Shown: in pieces, positions 1 through 5,095 of the stretch
How the letters are laid out: each line of letters starts with the position of its first letter
Position numbering within the stretch: position 1 is the stretch's first letter
Assembly: GCA_945833895.1 (NCBI GenBank)
Contig: CAMAGQ010000115.1
Span: 1 to 5,112, forward strand
Direction of reading: 5' to 3'
Source of the DNA: an uncultured bacterium
Lineage (GTDB): Bacteria; Cyanobacteriota; Vampirovibrionia; Gastranaerophilales; Gastranaerophilaceae
Length of the DNA stretch: 5,112 nucleotides
The notes under the pieces: generated by a model
Seen by the model: only the letters and a program-made list of their open reading frames with translations
Told to the model about the DNA's origin: nothing
Database searches by the model: none
Position numbers and translations under genes: made by a program

Positions 1-2
1 GC

Positions 3-56
3 AATATATATCTTGTTGCAATCGCAACTGCAGTTACTGTGTTTCAAGGAATTTGA
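3..56 (+). CDS. Possible C-terminal end of an upstream gene (partial)
   Basis: The third frame is open from the window edge to a TGA at 54-56 and reads NIYLVAIATAVTVFQGI. This is a hydrophobic stretch that could be the last membrane helix of a protein encoded to the left. Only 17 residues are visible, so no family can be named. Another plus frame (frame 1) is also open across this stretch, as far as a TAA at 100-102, so the coding claim rests on composition only. A TTGACA box overlaps the stop codon, which would fit a gene ending just before the next promoter. Confidence 0.22.
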   Translation, partial: NIYLVAIATAVTVFQGI

Positions 57-83
57 CATAAAGTATCGCAAGTTTGATATATT
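53..83 (+). promoter_or_regulatory. Candidate distal sigma70-type promoter
   Basis: A perfect -35 box TTGACA (53-58) is followed 17 bases later by GATATA (76-81), or 19 bases later by TATATT (78-83). Transcription would start near 88-90. That gives a leader of about 90 bases to the preferred hydrolase start at 180, or about 12 bases to the alternative ATG at 102. The -35 box is strong and the -10 box is only fair. Confidence 0.4.
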
Positions 84-141
84 AGTCAGAAGCTGTTATT
101 AATGTTAAATACATTTACCCCTTTGACAAGCAAGTTGGAAG

Positions 142-173
142 TTGTTATTCAACAATTAATTATCTGTTATAAT
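142..173 (+). promoter_or_regulatory. Extended -10 promoter, possibly leaderless, for the hydrolase gene
   Basis: TGTTATAAT at 165-173 is a textbook extended -10 element (TG, one base, TATAAT). The base expected as +1, seven positions after the hexamer's last base, is 180, which is the A of the preferred ATG. No good -35 box sits 17 bases upstream (TTATTC at 145-150). Extended -10 promoters tolerate this. The dyad TTGTT-ATTC-AACAA (142-155) lies just upstream and could be a protein-binding site. No Shine-Dalgarno sequence precedes the ATG, which fits leaderless initiation. Confidence 0.5.
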
Positions 174-179
174 ATTTCT

Positions 180-932
180 ATGAAAATTACTGTTTTAGTA
201 GAAAATAACACTCGTATAGATAATTATTTATTGGCAGAGCCCGCTTTATCTTTATTAATTGAACATAAAGAGAAAAAAATTTTGTTTGACACTGCTTATA
301 GTGATATTTTCATGCAGAATGCTAAAAGTTTAGGTATAGATTTGAATAAAATTACAGATATTGTACTTTCTCATGGTCATGATGATCATACTGGTGGATT
401 AAGGTTTTTTAGAGCTAATAATTCTAATATCAAATTAACTGCTCATCCAAATATTTTCGATAAGAAAATAGATATAGATGGAACTTCTTACGGTTGTCCT
501 GTATTAAAGGAAGAACTTAATACTCAATTTCAATTAAATTTAACAAAATCCCCTTATTACATAACTGATGATTTATTATTTTTAGGAGAAATCGAGAATA
601 ACATATCTAATGATATTGATGATTCGGCATTAGTTTATATAATGCAAAAATCTTTGTTTATTATTACAGGTTGCTCTCATTCAGGAATAATAAATATCAT
701 AAATTATGCAAAAAAGGTAACCAAAATTAATAAAATCTATGGTATCTTAGGAGGATTTCATTTACTTGATAAGACTGCTTTTGAAAACGAAGCTATTTCG
801 AGGTTTTTCAAGCAAGAAAGCATAAAATATCTAGCGCCTTGTCATTGTTGTGATTTAAAATCAAAAATTATCTTATCTCAAAATAATGATATTAAAGAAA
901 TTTGTGCTGGTGATTCTATTATATTGGAATGA
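180..932 (+). CDS. Metallo-beta-lactamase-fold metal-dependent hydrolase (COG1237-like)
   Basis: This is a 250-residue cytoplasmic protein of the metallo-beta-lactamase superfamily. Residues 65-70 read HGHDDH, the HxHxDH metal-binding motif, within an LSHGHDDHTGGL context. Further conserved blocks are LFDT (D37), GCSHSG (164-169, H167), GGFHL (191-195) and PCHCCD (220-225, H222). This set matches the COG1237 group, often labelled 7,8-dihydropterin-6-yl-methyl-4-(beta-D-ribofuranosyl)aminobenzene 5'-phosphate synthase-like. That name comes from archaeal relatives and should not be read as the substrate here, which is unknown. The ATG at 180 is preferred because MKITVLVENN is the usual family N-terminus and the strong -10 box lies upstream. 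The frame extends to an ATG at 102, but those 26 residues overlap promoter-like DNA and resemble nothing in the family. The gene is visibly more AT-rich than glyA (about 25% GC in bases 301-360 versus about 47% in bases 3481-3540), so it may be acquired. No signal peptide is seen. Confidence 0.9.
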   Translation: MKITVLVENNTRIDNYLLAEPALSLLIEHKEKKILFDTAYSDIFMQNAKSLGIDLNKITDIVLSHGHDDHTGGLRFFRANNSNIKLTAHPNIFDKKIDIDGTSYGCPVLKEELNTQFQLNLTKSPYYITDDLLFLGEIENNISNDIDDSALVYIMQKSLFIITGCSHSGIINIINYAKKVTKINKIYGILGGFHLLDKTAFENEAISRFFKQESIKYLAPCHCCDLKSKIILSQNNDIKEICAGDSIILE

Positions 933-938
933 TACTGT

Positions 939-982
939 GATGTGTCAGGGATTTTGAGATAAAATATCCCGAGTGTGACATC
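939..982. repeat. Imperfect hairpin downstream of the hydrolase gene
   Basis: GGGATTTT (948-955) pairs with AAAATATCCC (961-970) through a one-base bulge. The stem is extended outward by TGTCA (943-947) facing TGACA (976-980), with five unpaired bases on the right. It begins seven bases after the hydrolase stop. There is no T-run on the plus strand, so it is a poor intrinsic terminator. It could be an RNA 3'-end stabiliser or part of a dispersed intergenic repeat that runs on through the AAAATTTT-rich stretch to about 1040. Confidence 0.4.
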
Positions 983-1047
983 CAAGCCGGAAGTATTTCA
1001 AAATTTTGGCGAAATTTTAAATGCCGTTTAAAAAGTGTTTAATGAAC

Positions 1048-1068
1048 TGTACCCTAAAAAGTGGACAC
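1048..1068. mobile_element. Solitary IS3-family-like terminal inverted repeat (remnant)
   Basis: TGTACCCTAAAAAGTGGACAC closely resembles the outer ends of IS3/IS150-type insertion sequences (general form TGnACCCnAAAAAGTnGGAC). It begins with the TG dinucleotide usual for that family. The element body would lie to the right. No matching opposite end (GTGTCCACTTTTTAGGGTACA orientation) and no transposase frame is visible anywhere in the window. It therefore looks like a single end left by a deletion or an internal rearrangement. The match is from memory of the family consensus, not from an alignment. Confidence 0.42.
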
Positions 1069-1078
1069 ACAAAAGGTC

Positions 1079-1112
1079 AAAGTAAAAGGCAGGTTCTCTC
1101 GTTTCCTGCCTT
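1079..1112 (-). terminator. Stem-loop terminator for the minus-strand orphan gene
   Basis: AAGGCAGG (1086-1093) and CCTGCCTT (1105-1112) form a perfect 8-bp stem with an 11-base loop. Read on the minus strand, the stem is followed by TTTTACTTT, a broken but usable U-tract. It lies about 57 bases beyond the stop of the minus-strand gene ending at 1169. On the plus strand the stem is followed by GGCTATTC, so it would not terminate in that direction. It could have arrived with the IS-like end beside it. Confidence 0.5.
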
Positions 1113-1168
1113 GGCTATTCAACTCAATAATTACAATTCTCTTTCTTAATGTTTTTTATACTCTTGTC

Positions 1169-1717
1169 TTAATTATTTATCTTAACCTTTATTGCATCGT
1201 TAACCAATGCTACAAACGCTCCGAGAACCGCTCCTGTTGCTAAGAAGAACGACATCGGTCTAATTTGTTTTGTTACCAAATTATATGCACTCATAAACTG
1301 TTTTGCTGTTTGTTCAGCCACGTCAGAAGAATTTTTGCAAATTCTCTTGAACTCGAACAATTCGTTCGGATTTTTTGCCATAATATTATTTATCGCAGTT
1401 CTAATCTTTGAAGGTTTCATCTTTTGACCTTCCTGCATTCCGTCAAACATTTTGATAAACTCATCTTCTGCTAACGAACGTTTATCTTTTGCAGCAAGAG
1501 AATCAATATACTTCTGCGTTCTAAAGTTGTACGCAGTTTTCTGATCGTTAACTCTATTAGCGATTTTAATATATTCATCACTATTTTTTTCTTCGGTAGT
1601 TAGCGGAACAACGTATTTGCCGATACCGCCGGCTACTGCCCCTATCGCCGCACCCTGTACCAACGGTGCTAGTATAGTATGTCTGTTTTCGTAACTGTGA
1701 ACAGCATTTGTCTTCAT
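1169..1717 (-). CDS. Hypothetical protein, 182 residues, hydrophobic segment near each end
   Basis: I do not recognise this protein. From the ATG at 1717 it has a short polar N-terminus, a glycine/alanine-rich hydrophobic segment at residues 17-38 (containing GAAIGAVAGG), and a soluble charged middle of about 115 residues that looks mostly helical (Lys/Asp/Glu-rich, with MQEGQKMKPSKIRTAIN). A second hydrophobic segment at 155-173 (MSFFLATGAVLGAFVALV) precedes a basic tail. The layout suggests a small membrane or membrane-associated protein with a central domain on one side. The 1717 start is chosen because AGAAGG lies nine bases upstream. An in-frame ATG at 1738 and a GTG at 1804 (211 residues) are possible but lack a good ribosome binding site. 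It appears to be a single-gene unit with its own consensus promoter (1871-1899) and a terminator-like hairpin downstream. It may also receive read-through from glyA and the transferase gene. Confidence 0.75.
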   Translation of the reverse strand: MKTNAVHSYENRHTILAPLVQGAAIGAVAGGIGKYVVPLTTEEKNSDEYIKIANRVNDQKTAYNFRTQKYIDSLAAKDKRSLAEDEFIKMFDGMQEGQKMKPSKIRTAINNIMAKNPNELFEFKRICKNSSDVAEQTAKQFMSAYNLVTKQIRPMSFFLATGAVLGAFVALVNDAIKVKINN

Positions 1718-1719
1718 AA

Positions 1720-1732
1720 TCTTAACCCTTCT
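1720..1732 (-). promoter_or_regulatory. Ribosome binding site deciding the 1717 start
   Basis: On the minus strand AGAAGGG sits upstream of the ATG at 1717, with nine bases between AGAAGG and the start codon. The alternative starts at 1738 (ATG) and 1804 (GTG) have no comparable purine-rich site at the right distance, which favours the 182-residue product. Confidence 0.55.
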
Positions 1733-1868
1733 ACTCATAAAACCGCCACACTTACAATACGGCAATCTTATCTTTCGACTTACTGTATATGTGGAAATCT
1801 GCACTTAAATATTCTAAACAAGACCATCTCATTCAAAACTGAGTAATCAGATTTTCATTTTAATGGAC

Positions 1869-1894
1869 TAATTATACACGATAATTATTTTTTT
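1869..1894. repeat. AT-only dyad overlapping the promoter
   Basis: A perfect 7-bp inverted repeat, TAATTAT (1869-1875) and ATAATTA (1881-1887), flanks the loop ACACG and is followed on the plus strand by seven T residues. It resembles a plus-strand intrinsic terminator, but no plus-strand gene precedes it. With no G-C pairs in the stem it would be weak. Its overlap with the -10 box makes an operator role the more attractive reading. Confidence 0.4.
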
Positions 1895-1899
1895 GTCAA
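1871..1899 (-). promoter_or_regulatory. Consensus sigma70-type promoter for the 182-residue gene
   Basis: On the minus strand TTGACA (1899-1894) and TATAAT (1876-1871) are both perfect consensus boxes separated by exactly 17 bases. Transcription would start near 1864, giving a leader of about 147 bases before the ATG at 1717. The -35 box lies inside the last codons of the upstream transferase gene, whose stop is at 1887-1885. The -10 box is embedded in a 7-5-7 dyad (TAATTAT-ACACG-ATAATTA, 1869-1887), so a repressor could compete with RNA polymerase here. Confidence 0.8.
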
Positions 1900-2847
1900 C
1901 ACCCTGAATAAATTTAATAAAAGCATGACGCCAACGATTGCGAGAGTAAGGAAAAAGTCGTATTTTATCGCATTATGTTTAGCAAACAAGCATGCCAACG
2001 CACCTGATAAAATTGCAACAGAAGTCATAATGACAACGGTTTTCTTTTGCGAAAATCCGGCATGTAGAAGTTTGTGGTGAATATGTTCCGCATCAGCCAC
2101 AAACGGAGAAGTTCCTTTGCATATTCTTCTCAAACTTGAATAAGTTATATCTATAATCGGTACTGCCAAAACAACAAACGGCAATAAAATCGCAATAGTT
2201 GCAACCTTCATAACCCCTGTGATTGAAATCGCAGCAAGCAAAAATCCCGAGAATAACGCTCCGCTGTCACCCATAAATATTTTTGCAGGGTTAAAGTTAA
2301 AGGTTAAGAACGCAAGCATTGCGCCCGCAAGTATAAACCCGATTAACGCACTGATAGGGTTAGGCGGATTAAGCGTAATTGCAAGGATTGCAAGGGTTAT
2401 TGCATTCACCGTGACAACAGAACCAGCCAAGCCGTCAACTCCGTCTATGAAGTTCAAGGCATTTGAAATTCCGACAATCCACAACAACGTAATCGGATAC
2501 GATAACAATCCTAAATCAATTCCGCCAAAAAACGGAACACTGCTGATTTTTACACCCAGTAAATATGCAACTGTCGCAATCGAAATTTGCATGAATAGTT
2601 TGAATTTTGCCCCGAGCCCGTATACATCATCAACTAACCCGAGCAAAAACATCAACGAGCCGCCAAGCAGAATTCCCGACATTAGTTTCCCATACGGGTA
2701 GTAACTCAGCAACACAAGGCACAAAAAGGTAAGCATTGTACTTATCCAAATAGCAACACCGCCTATTCGCGAAATAGGTTTTGTATGAATTTTTCTTTCG
2801 TTAGGAACATCGACAAGCCCCTCTTTTTTGGAAAAACTTATAACCAT
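1885..2847 (-). CDS. WecA/TagO/MraY-family polyprenyl-phosphate sugar-1-phosphate transferase
   Basis: This integral membrane enzyme transfers a sugar-1-phosphate, most likely GlcNAc-1-P from UDP-GlcNAc, to undecaprenyl phosphate. That is the first step of lipid-linked cell-surface glycan synthesis. Counted from the ATG at 2847 (320 residues), the cytoplasmic family motifs are GLVDVPNERKIHTKP (10-24), GLVDDVYGL with the Asp pair 73-74 (Mg2+ site), NALNFIDGVDGLAG (129-142), FNFNPAKIFMGDSG with D194, and HIHH (255-258). HIHH points to the WecA/TagO branch rather than to MraY proper. About ten hydrophobic helices follow. The coordinates use the first conventional start codon, but I think the real protein is longer. 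The frame is open 26 codons further (to 2925) and encodes IIGTIIAYIFGVFLVPM, which supplies the family's first helix, with AAGGAG just upstream; the start there would be AUU or AUA. The gene follows glyA closely on the same strand, probably as one transcript. No gene name is assigned because the exact glycan is unknown. Confidence 0.93.
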   Translation of the reverse strand: MVISFSKKEGLVDVPNERKIHTKPISRIGGVAIWISTMLTFLCLVLLSYYPYGKLMSGILLGGSLMFLLGLVDDVYGLGAKFKLFMQISIATVAYLLGVKISSVPFFGGIDLGLLSYPITLLWIVGISNALNFIDGVDGLAGSVVTVNAITLAILAITLNPPNPISALIGFILAGAMLAFLTFNFNPAKIFMGDSGALFSGFLLAAISITGVMKVATIAILLPFVVLAVPIIDITYSSLRRICKGTSPFVADAEHIHHKLLHAGFSQKKTVVIMTSVAILSGALACLFAKHNAIKYDFFLTLAIVGVMLLLNLFRVLTKK

Positions 2848-2919
2848 AGGAACTAAAAATACCCCGAAAATATAGGCTATTATTGTTCCTATTATGTGTG
2901 AGTGTGCTAATTTAATAAA

Positions 2920-2935
2920 TATAATTTTTCTCCTT
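2920..2935 (-). promoter_or_regulatory. Strong ribosome binding site with a non-standard start codon
   Basis: On the minus strand AAGGAG (2935-2930) is followed after four bases by ATT (2925-2923) and after seven bases by ATA (2922-2920). Both codons are in frame with the transferase. No ATG, GTG or TTG occurs in frame between the glyA stop and the ATG at 2847, and that ATG has no good ribosome binding site. This places initiation at an AUU or AUA codon unless a base has been misread. Confidence 0.6.
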
Positions 2936-2936
2936 T

Positions 2937-4175
2937 TTAACTATACAGCGGATGTTTTTTGCATAATTCCAAAGAATCTTTTCTTAAATCCGCAAGTATG
3001 TTTTCATTATCTGATGAAAATATCGCAGATGCAATAATTTTTGCAACTTTACGCATATCTTCTTCCTTAAACCCTCTTGTTGTAACAGCCGGAGTACCCA
3101 ATCTTATACCGCTTGTTACAAAAGGACTTTGCGGGTCATTCGGCACAGTGTTTTTGTTTGCGGTAATACCTACTCTTTCAAGCACATTTGCCATATCCTT
3201 ACCCGTTTTACCTGTTTTTCTCAAATCAAGTGTCATCAAGTGATTTTCTGTCATTCCGCCGACAATATCAAGCCCTTCATCAAGCAAACCTTGAGCAAGT
3301 GCTTTTGCGTTTTTGACAATTTGTTGAGCATAAGTTTTAAATTCAGGCTGCATCGCTTCCAATAAAGCAACCGCTTTACCTGCAATAATATGTTCCAAAG
3401 GTCCGCCCTGCAACCCAGGGAATACCGCTTTATCAATTGCCGCCGCAAATTCTTCTTTGCACATGATAATCCCGCCACGAGGACCTCTAAGAGATTTGTG
3501 GGTTGTGGTTGTTACAAAATCGCAATACGGTGCAGGTGACGGATGAATTCCCGCTGCCACAAGCCCTGCAATGTGTGCAATATCAGCAAGTAGCAACGCT
3601 CCGCATTCGTCTGCAATTTCTCTGAATTTTTTGAAATCGATGATTTTTGAATAGTTGCTTGCCCCGCAAATTATTAATTTCGGTTTATGCTCAAGTGCCA
3701 TTTGACGTACGTTTTCGTAATCAATTTCACCGTTTTCGTTTATACCGTAACTTTTTACATCAAAATACAATCCTGAAAAGTTCACAGGAGAACCGTGCGA
3801 CAAGTGTCCGCCGTTAGACAAATCCATACTTAAAACTCTGTCCCCCGGCTTCATTGTAGCCATAAAGACTGCCATATTTGCCTGAGCACCGCTGTGAGGT
3901 TGAACGTTAGCATGATCCATTCCGAACAGTTCGCACGCTCTTTTTTGTGCAATTTCTTCAATCACATCAATATGTTCGCACCCGTTATAATATCTTTTGT
4001 GCGGCTTACCTTCTGCGTATTTATTTGTCAAAACGCTTCCGCACGCCTCCATTACCGCCAAAGATGTGAAGTTTTCACTTGCGATAAGTTCTATATTTTC
4101 CTGCTGTCTTTTTAATTCTAAATCAATCTGCTCAGCAACCTGACTATCAACTTTTCTAAGATTTTCCAAATTCAT
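2937..4175 (-). CDS. glyA: Serine hydroxymethyltransferase
   Basis: This cytoplasmic PLP enzyme interconverts serine plus tetrahydrofolate with glycine plus 5,10-methylene-tetrahydrofolate, and is the main source of one-carbon units. It is full length at 412 residues (bacterial GlyA is usually 410-420). Motifs in order are IELIASENF (28-36), NKYAEGKPHKRYYNGCEHID (51-70), VQPHSGAQAN (91-100), LLADIAHIAGLVAAG (195-209, with D198 and H201 at the cofactor), TTTTHKSLRGPRGG (222-235, with K227 as the PLP Schiff-base lysine), FPGLQGGP (252-259) and SGIRLGTPAVTTRGF (355-369, with R358 for the substrate carboxylate). The ATG at 4175 gives the expected N-terminus and is preceded by GGGAG five bases upstream. 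It is the first gene of a minus-strand unit with the WecA-type gene, whose ribosome binding site begins right after the glyA stop. No frameshift or missing catalytic residue is seen. Confidence 0.98.
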   Translation of the reverse strand: MNLENLRKVDSQVAEQIDLELKRQQENIELIASENFTSLAVMEACGSVLTNKYAEGKPHKRYYNGCEHIDVIEEIAQKRACELFGMDHANVQPHSGAQANMAVFMATMKPGDRVLSMDLSNGGHLSHGSPVNFSGLYFDVKSYGINENGEIDYENVRQMALEHKPKLIICGASNYSKIIDFKKFREIADECGALLLADIAHIAGLVAAGIHPSPAPYCDFVTTTTHKSLRGPRGGIIMCKEEFAAAIDKAVFPGLQGGPLEHIIAGKAVALLEAMQPEFKTYAQQIVKNAKALAQGLLDEGLDIVGGMTENHLMTLDLRKTGKTGKDMANVLERVGITANKNTVPNDPQSPFVTSGIRLGTPAVTTRGFKEEDMRKVAKIIASAIFSSDNENILADLRKDSLELCKKHPLYS

Positions 4176-4194
4176 ACCCTCTCCCTTTTTCTCT

Positions 4195-4224
4195 ATTATA
4201 TACGAATTTAAAACCCTGAAATTT
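4195..4224 (-). promoter_or_regulatory. Candidate glyA promoter
   Basis: On the minus strand a perfect TATAAT (4200-4195) would place transcription start near 4188, giving a leader of about 13 bases that contains the Shine-Dalgarno sequence GGGAG. The -35 region is weak: AAATTT is at 18-base spacing and TTTCAG is at 15. No riboswitch could fit in so short a leader. Confidence 0.45.
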
Positions 4225-4234
4225 AATTATTAAG

Positions 4235-4261
4235 AAAACTTAACAATAATCGATAAGTTTT
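4235..4261. promoter_or_regulatory. Inverted repeat between divergent genes, possible operator
   Basis: AAAACTTA (4235-4242) and TAAGTTTT (4254-4261) form a perfect 8-bp dyad with an 11-base centre, in the middle of the 147-base gap between glyA and the divergent orphan gene. The right arm starts a short tandem repeat (AAGTTTTT at 4255-4262 and 4264-4271). The spacing would suit a dimeric regulator acting on both genes. In DNA this AT-rich it could also be chance. Confidence 0.28.
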
Positions 4262-4269
4262 TAAAGTTT

Positions 4270-4295
4270 TTGACTGGATATGCCGAATATATATT
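4270..4295 (+). promoter_or_regulatory. Weak candidate promoter for the 178-residue gene
   Basis: TTGACT (4270-4275) is a good -35 box. The best -10 candidates are TATATT (4290-4295, spacing 14, too short) and TATTTG (4292-4297, spacing 16, poor match). A promoter is expected in this gap because the flanking gene is divergent, but its exact position is uncertain. Confidence 0.3.
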
Positions 4296-4322
4296 TGTAA
4301 GGAAACAAAAGGGATACAATAA

Positions 4323-4859
4323 ATGAGTTTAAATGTTAATTACAATTCACTATACAAAAACGGCATTGATACCTCAATATTAAAAGATGTATCTAACGAA
4401 ATTTTACGCCGTGCGGCTCAGAAAAATTCCCAATATACAAATTCCACAACAATTCAAAGAGTTAATTCACTTGCTAAACCCGTTGAATTAGGCATAGATT
4501 TATATCAGGGTAAAATTAACTCAGATGTACAAAAACAGATTGCGATGAATAATACCTTACAGTTTCAATTTAACGAAACAACTTTAAATTCTATACAATA
4601 TCTAAATTCACAAGCAGCAATGACAAAAAATATGGACGGAAAAGTTATACCTGCAGCAAATGAAGTTGTTACAGAAACACAAAAAGCAGCCGAAGTAACT
4701 CACGCATCATATTTTATGAGCATTTTCGCATCATCAACGGCAACAGATAAAAACGGTTCAAATCCATTTTATAATAAAGAACTTCACGTAGAAAAATCTT
4801 CTAAAAATAATGAAAAAGAGGAAGATAATTCATTAAAAAGCATTTTTTCTAAAAAATAA
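4323..4859 (+). CDS. Hypothetical protein, 178 residues, Asn/Ser/Thr/Gln-rich
   Basis: I do not recognise this protein. It has no cysteine or tryptophan, no signal peptide and no membrane helix. It is rich in Asn, Ser, Thr, Gln and Lys. The N-terminus reads MSLNVNYNSLYKNGID. Residues 20-130 look able to form long amphipathic helices, for example SDVQKQIAMNN (67-77) and PAANEVVTETQKAAEV (110-125). After about residue 140 the chain becomes low-complexity and charged (KSSKNNEKEEDNS, 158-170) and ends in SIFSKK, probably disordered. The composition suits a structural or exported protein, but that is a guess. The ATG at 4323 has AAAGGG ending nine bases upstream. It stands alone, divergent from glyA, and is followed by a strong intrinsic terminator, so it is a complete single-gene transcription unit. 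Its codon use looks native and AT-rich. Confidence 0.82.
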   Translation: MSLNVNYNSLYKNGIDTSILKDVSNEILRRAAQKNSQYTNSTTIQRVNSLAKPVELGIDLYQGKINSDVQKQIAMNNTLQFQFNETTLNSIQYLNSQAAMTKNMDGKVIPAANEVVTETQKAAEVTHASYFMSIFASSTATDKNGSNPFYNKELHVEKSSKNNEKEEDNSLKSIFSKK

Positions 4860-4912
4860 TATTTTCTCAATAAAAATTTTACAACCTTTCCTTTTGTTTA
4901 CTACATTTAACC

Positions 4913-4940
4913 AAATATCTCGCACGAGATATTTTTTTTT
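4913..4940 (+). terminator. Strong intrinsic terminator of the 178-residue gene
   Basis: AAATATCTC (4913-4921) and GAGATATTT (4926-4934) form a perfect 9-bp stem with the loop GCAC, running directly into nine T residues (4932-4940). It lies 53 bases after the stop codon at 4857-4859. The 53-base stretch between them is AT-rich and shows no gene. Confidence 0.92.
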
Positions 4941-4965
4941 GAATAAAATGGGGTGGGAATGATAC

Positions 4966-5095
4966 AAACCCCCTCCCACTTTGGGGCACTAGCCGAACCG
5001 GCGAACTTGTGAGCCGAGAGAGACTGCGTGCCGTATGGCTGAGGGCAGAATTTCTTAATGAACGATAGTGAATTTAGAAATTCGGGAGAGGGTTT
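4966..5095. repeat. Palindromic MITE/REP-like intergenic element
   Basis: AAACCCCCTCCC (4966-4977) and GGGAGAGGGTTT (5084-5095) are inverted copies matching at 11 of 12 positions, bounding about 130 bp. The interior is far richer in G and C than the flanks. It contains nested stems: GAATTTCT (5048-5055) with AGAAATTC (5076-5083) around a 20-base interior, GCCG-AAC-CGGC near 4992-5002, and GCC-GTAT-GGC near 5030-5039. No convincing gene lies within it. The combination of inverted ends, internal structure, placement after a terminator and foreign base composition is typical of a dispersed non-autonomous element. Only one copy is visible here, so repetition is inferred. The bases after it (5096-5112) show nothing definite. 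Confidence 0.55.

Noticed and set aside
102..179. N-terminal extension of the hydrolase from an ATG at 102
   Set aside because: The 26 added residues do not resemble the family, which normally begins with the MKITVLVEN-type sequence. The stretch also contains the extended -10 promoter.
1061..1243. Plus-strand open frame of 60 codons starting with GTG
   Set aside because: It overlaps the IS-like end, the hairpin and the antisense of the 182-residue gene's 3' end. It has no ribosome binding site and its hydrophobic look comes from AT-rich DNA.
1752..1832. Minus-strand 26-codon leader peptide (MRWSCLEYLS...) in the long leader of the 182-residue gene
   Set aside because: There is no ribosome binding site, no run of regulatory codons and no attenuator-type hairpin pair, so coding is not supported.
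2219..2701. Long plus-strand frame antisense to the transferase gene
   Set aside because: It is a shadow of a gene with clear family motifs on the other strand. The proline/serine/isoleucine-rich translation is typical of an antisense frame.
2959..4115. Several plus- and minus-strand open frames inside glyA
   Set aside because: All lie within the complete, motif-intact glyA frame and have no independent start signals.
4176..4194. Glycine or tetrahydrofolate riboswitch upstream of glyA
   Set aside because: The predicted leader is only about 13 bases, too short for any aptamer, and no aptamer-like helices are seen further up.
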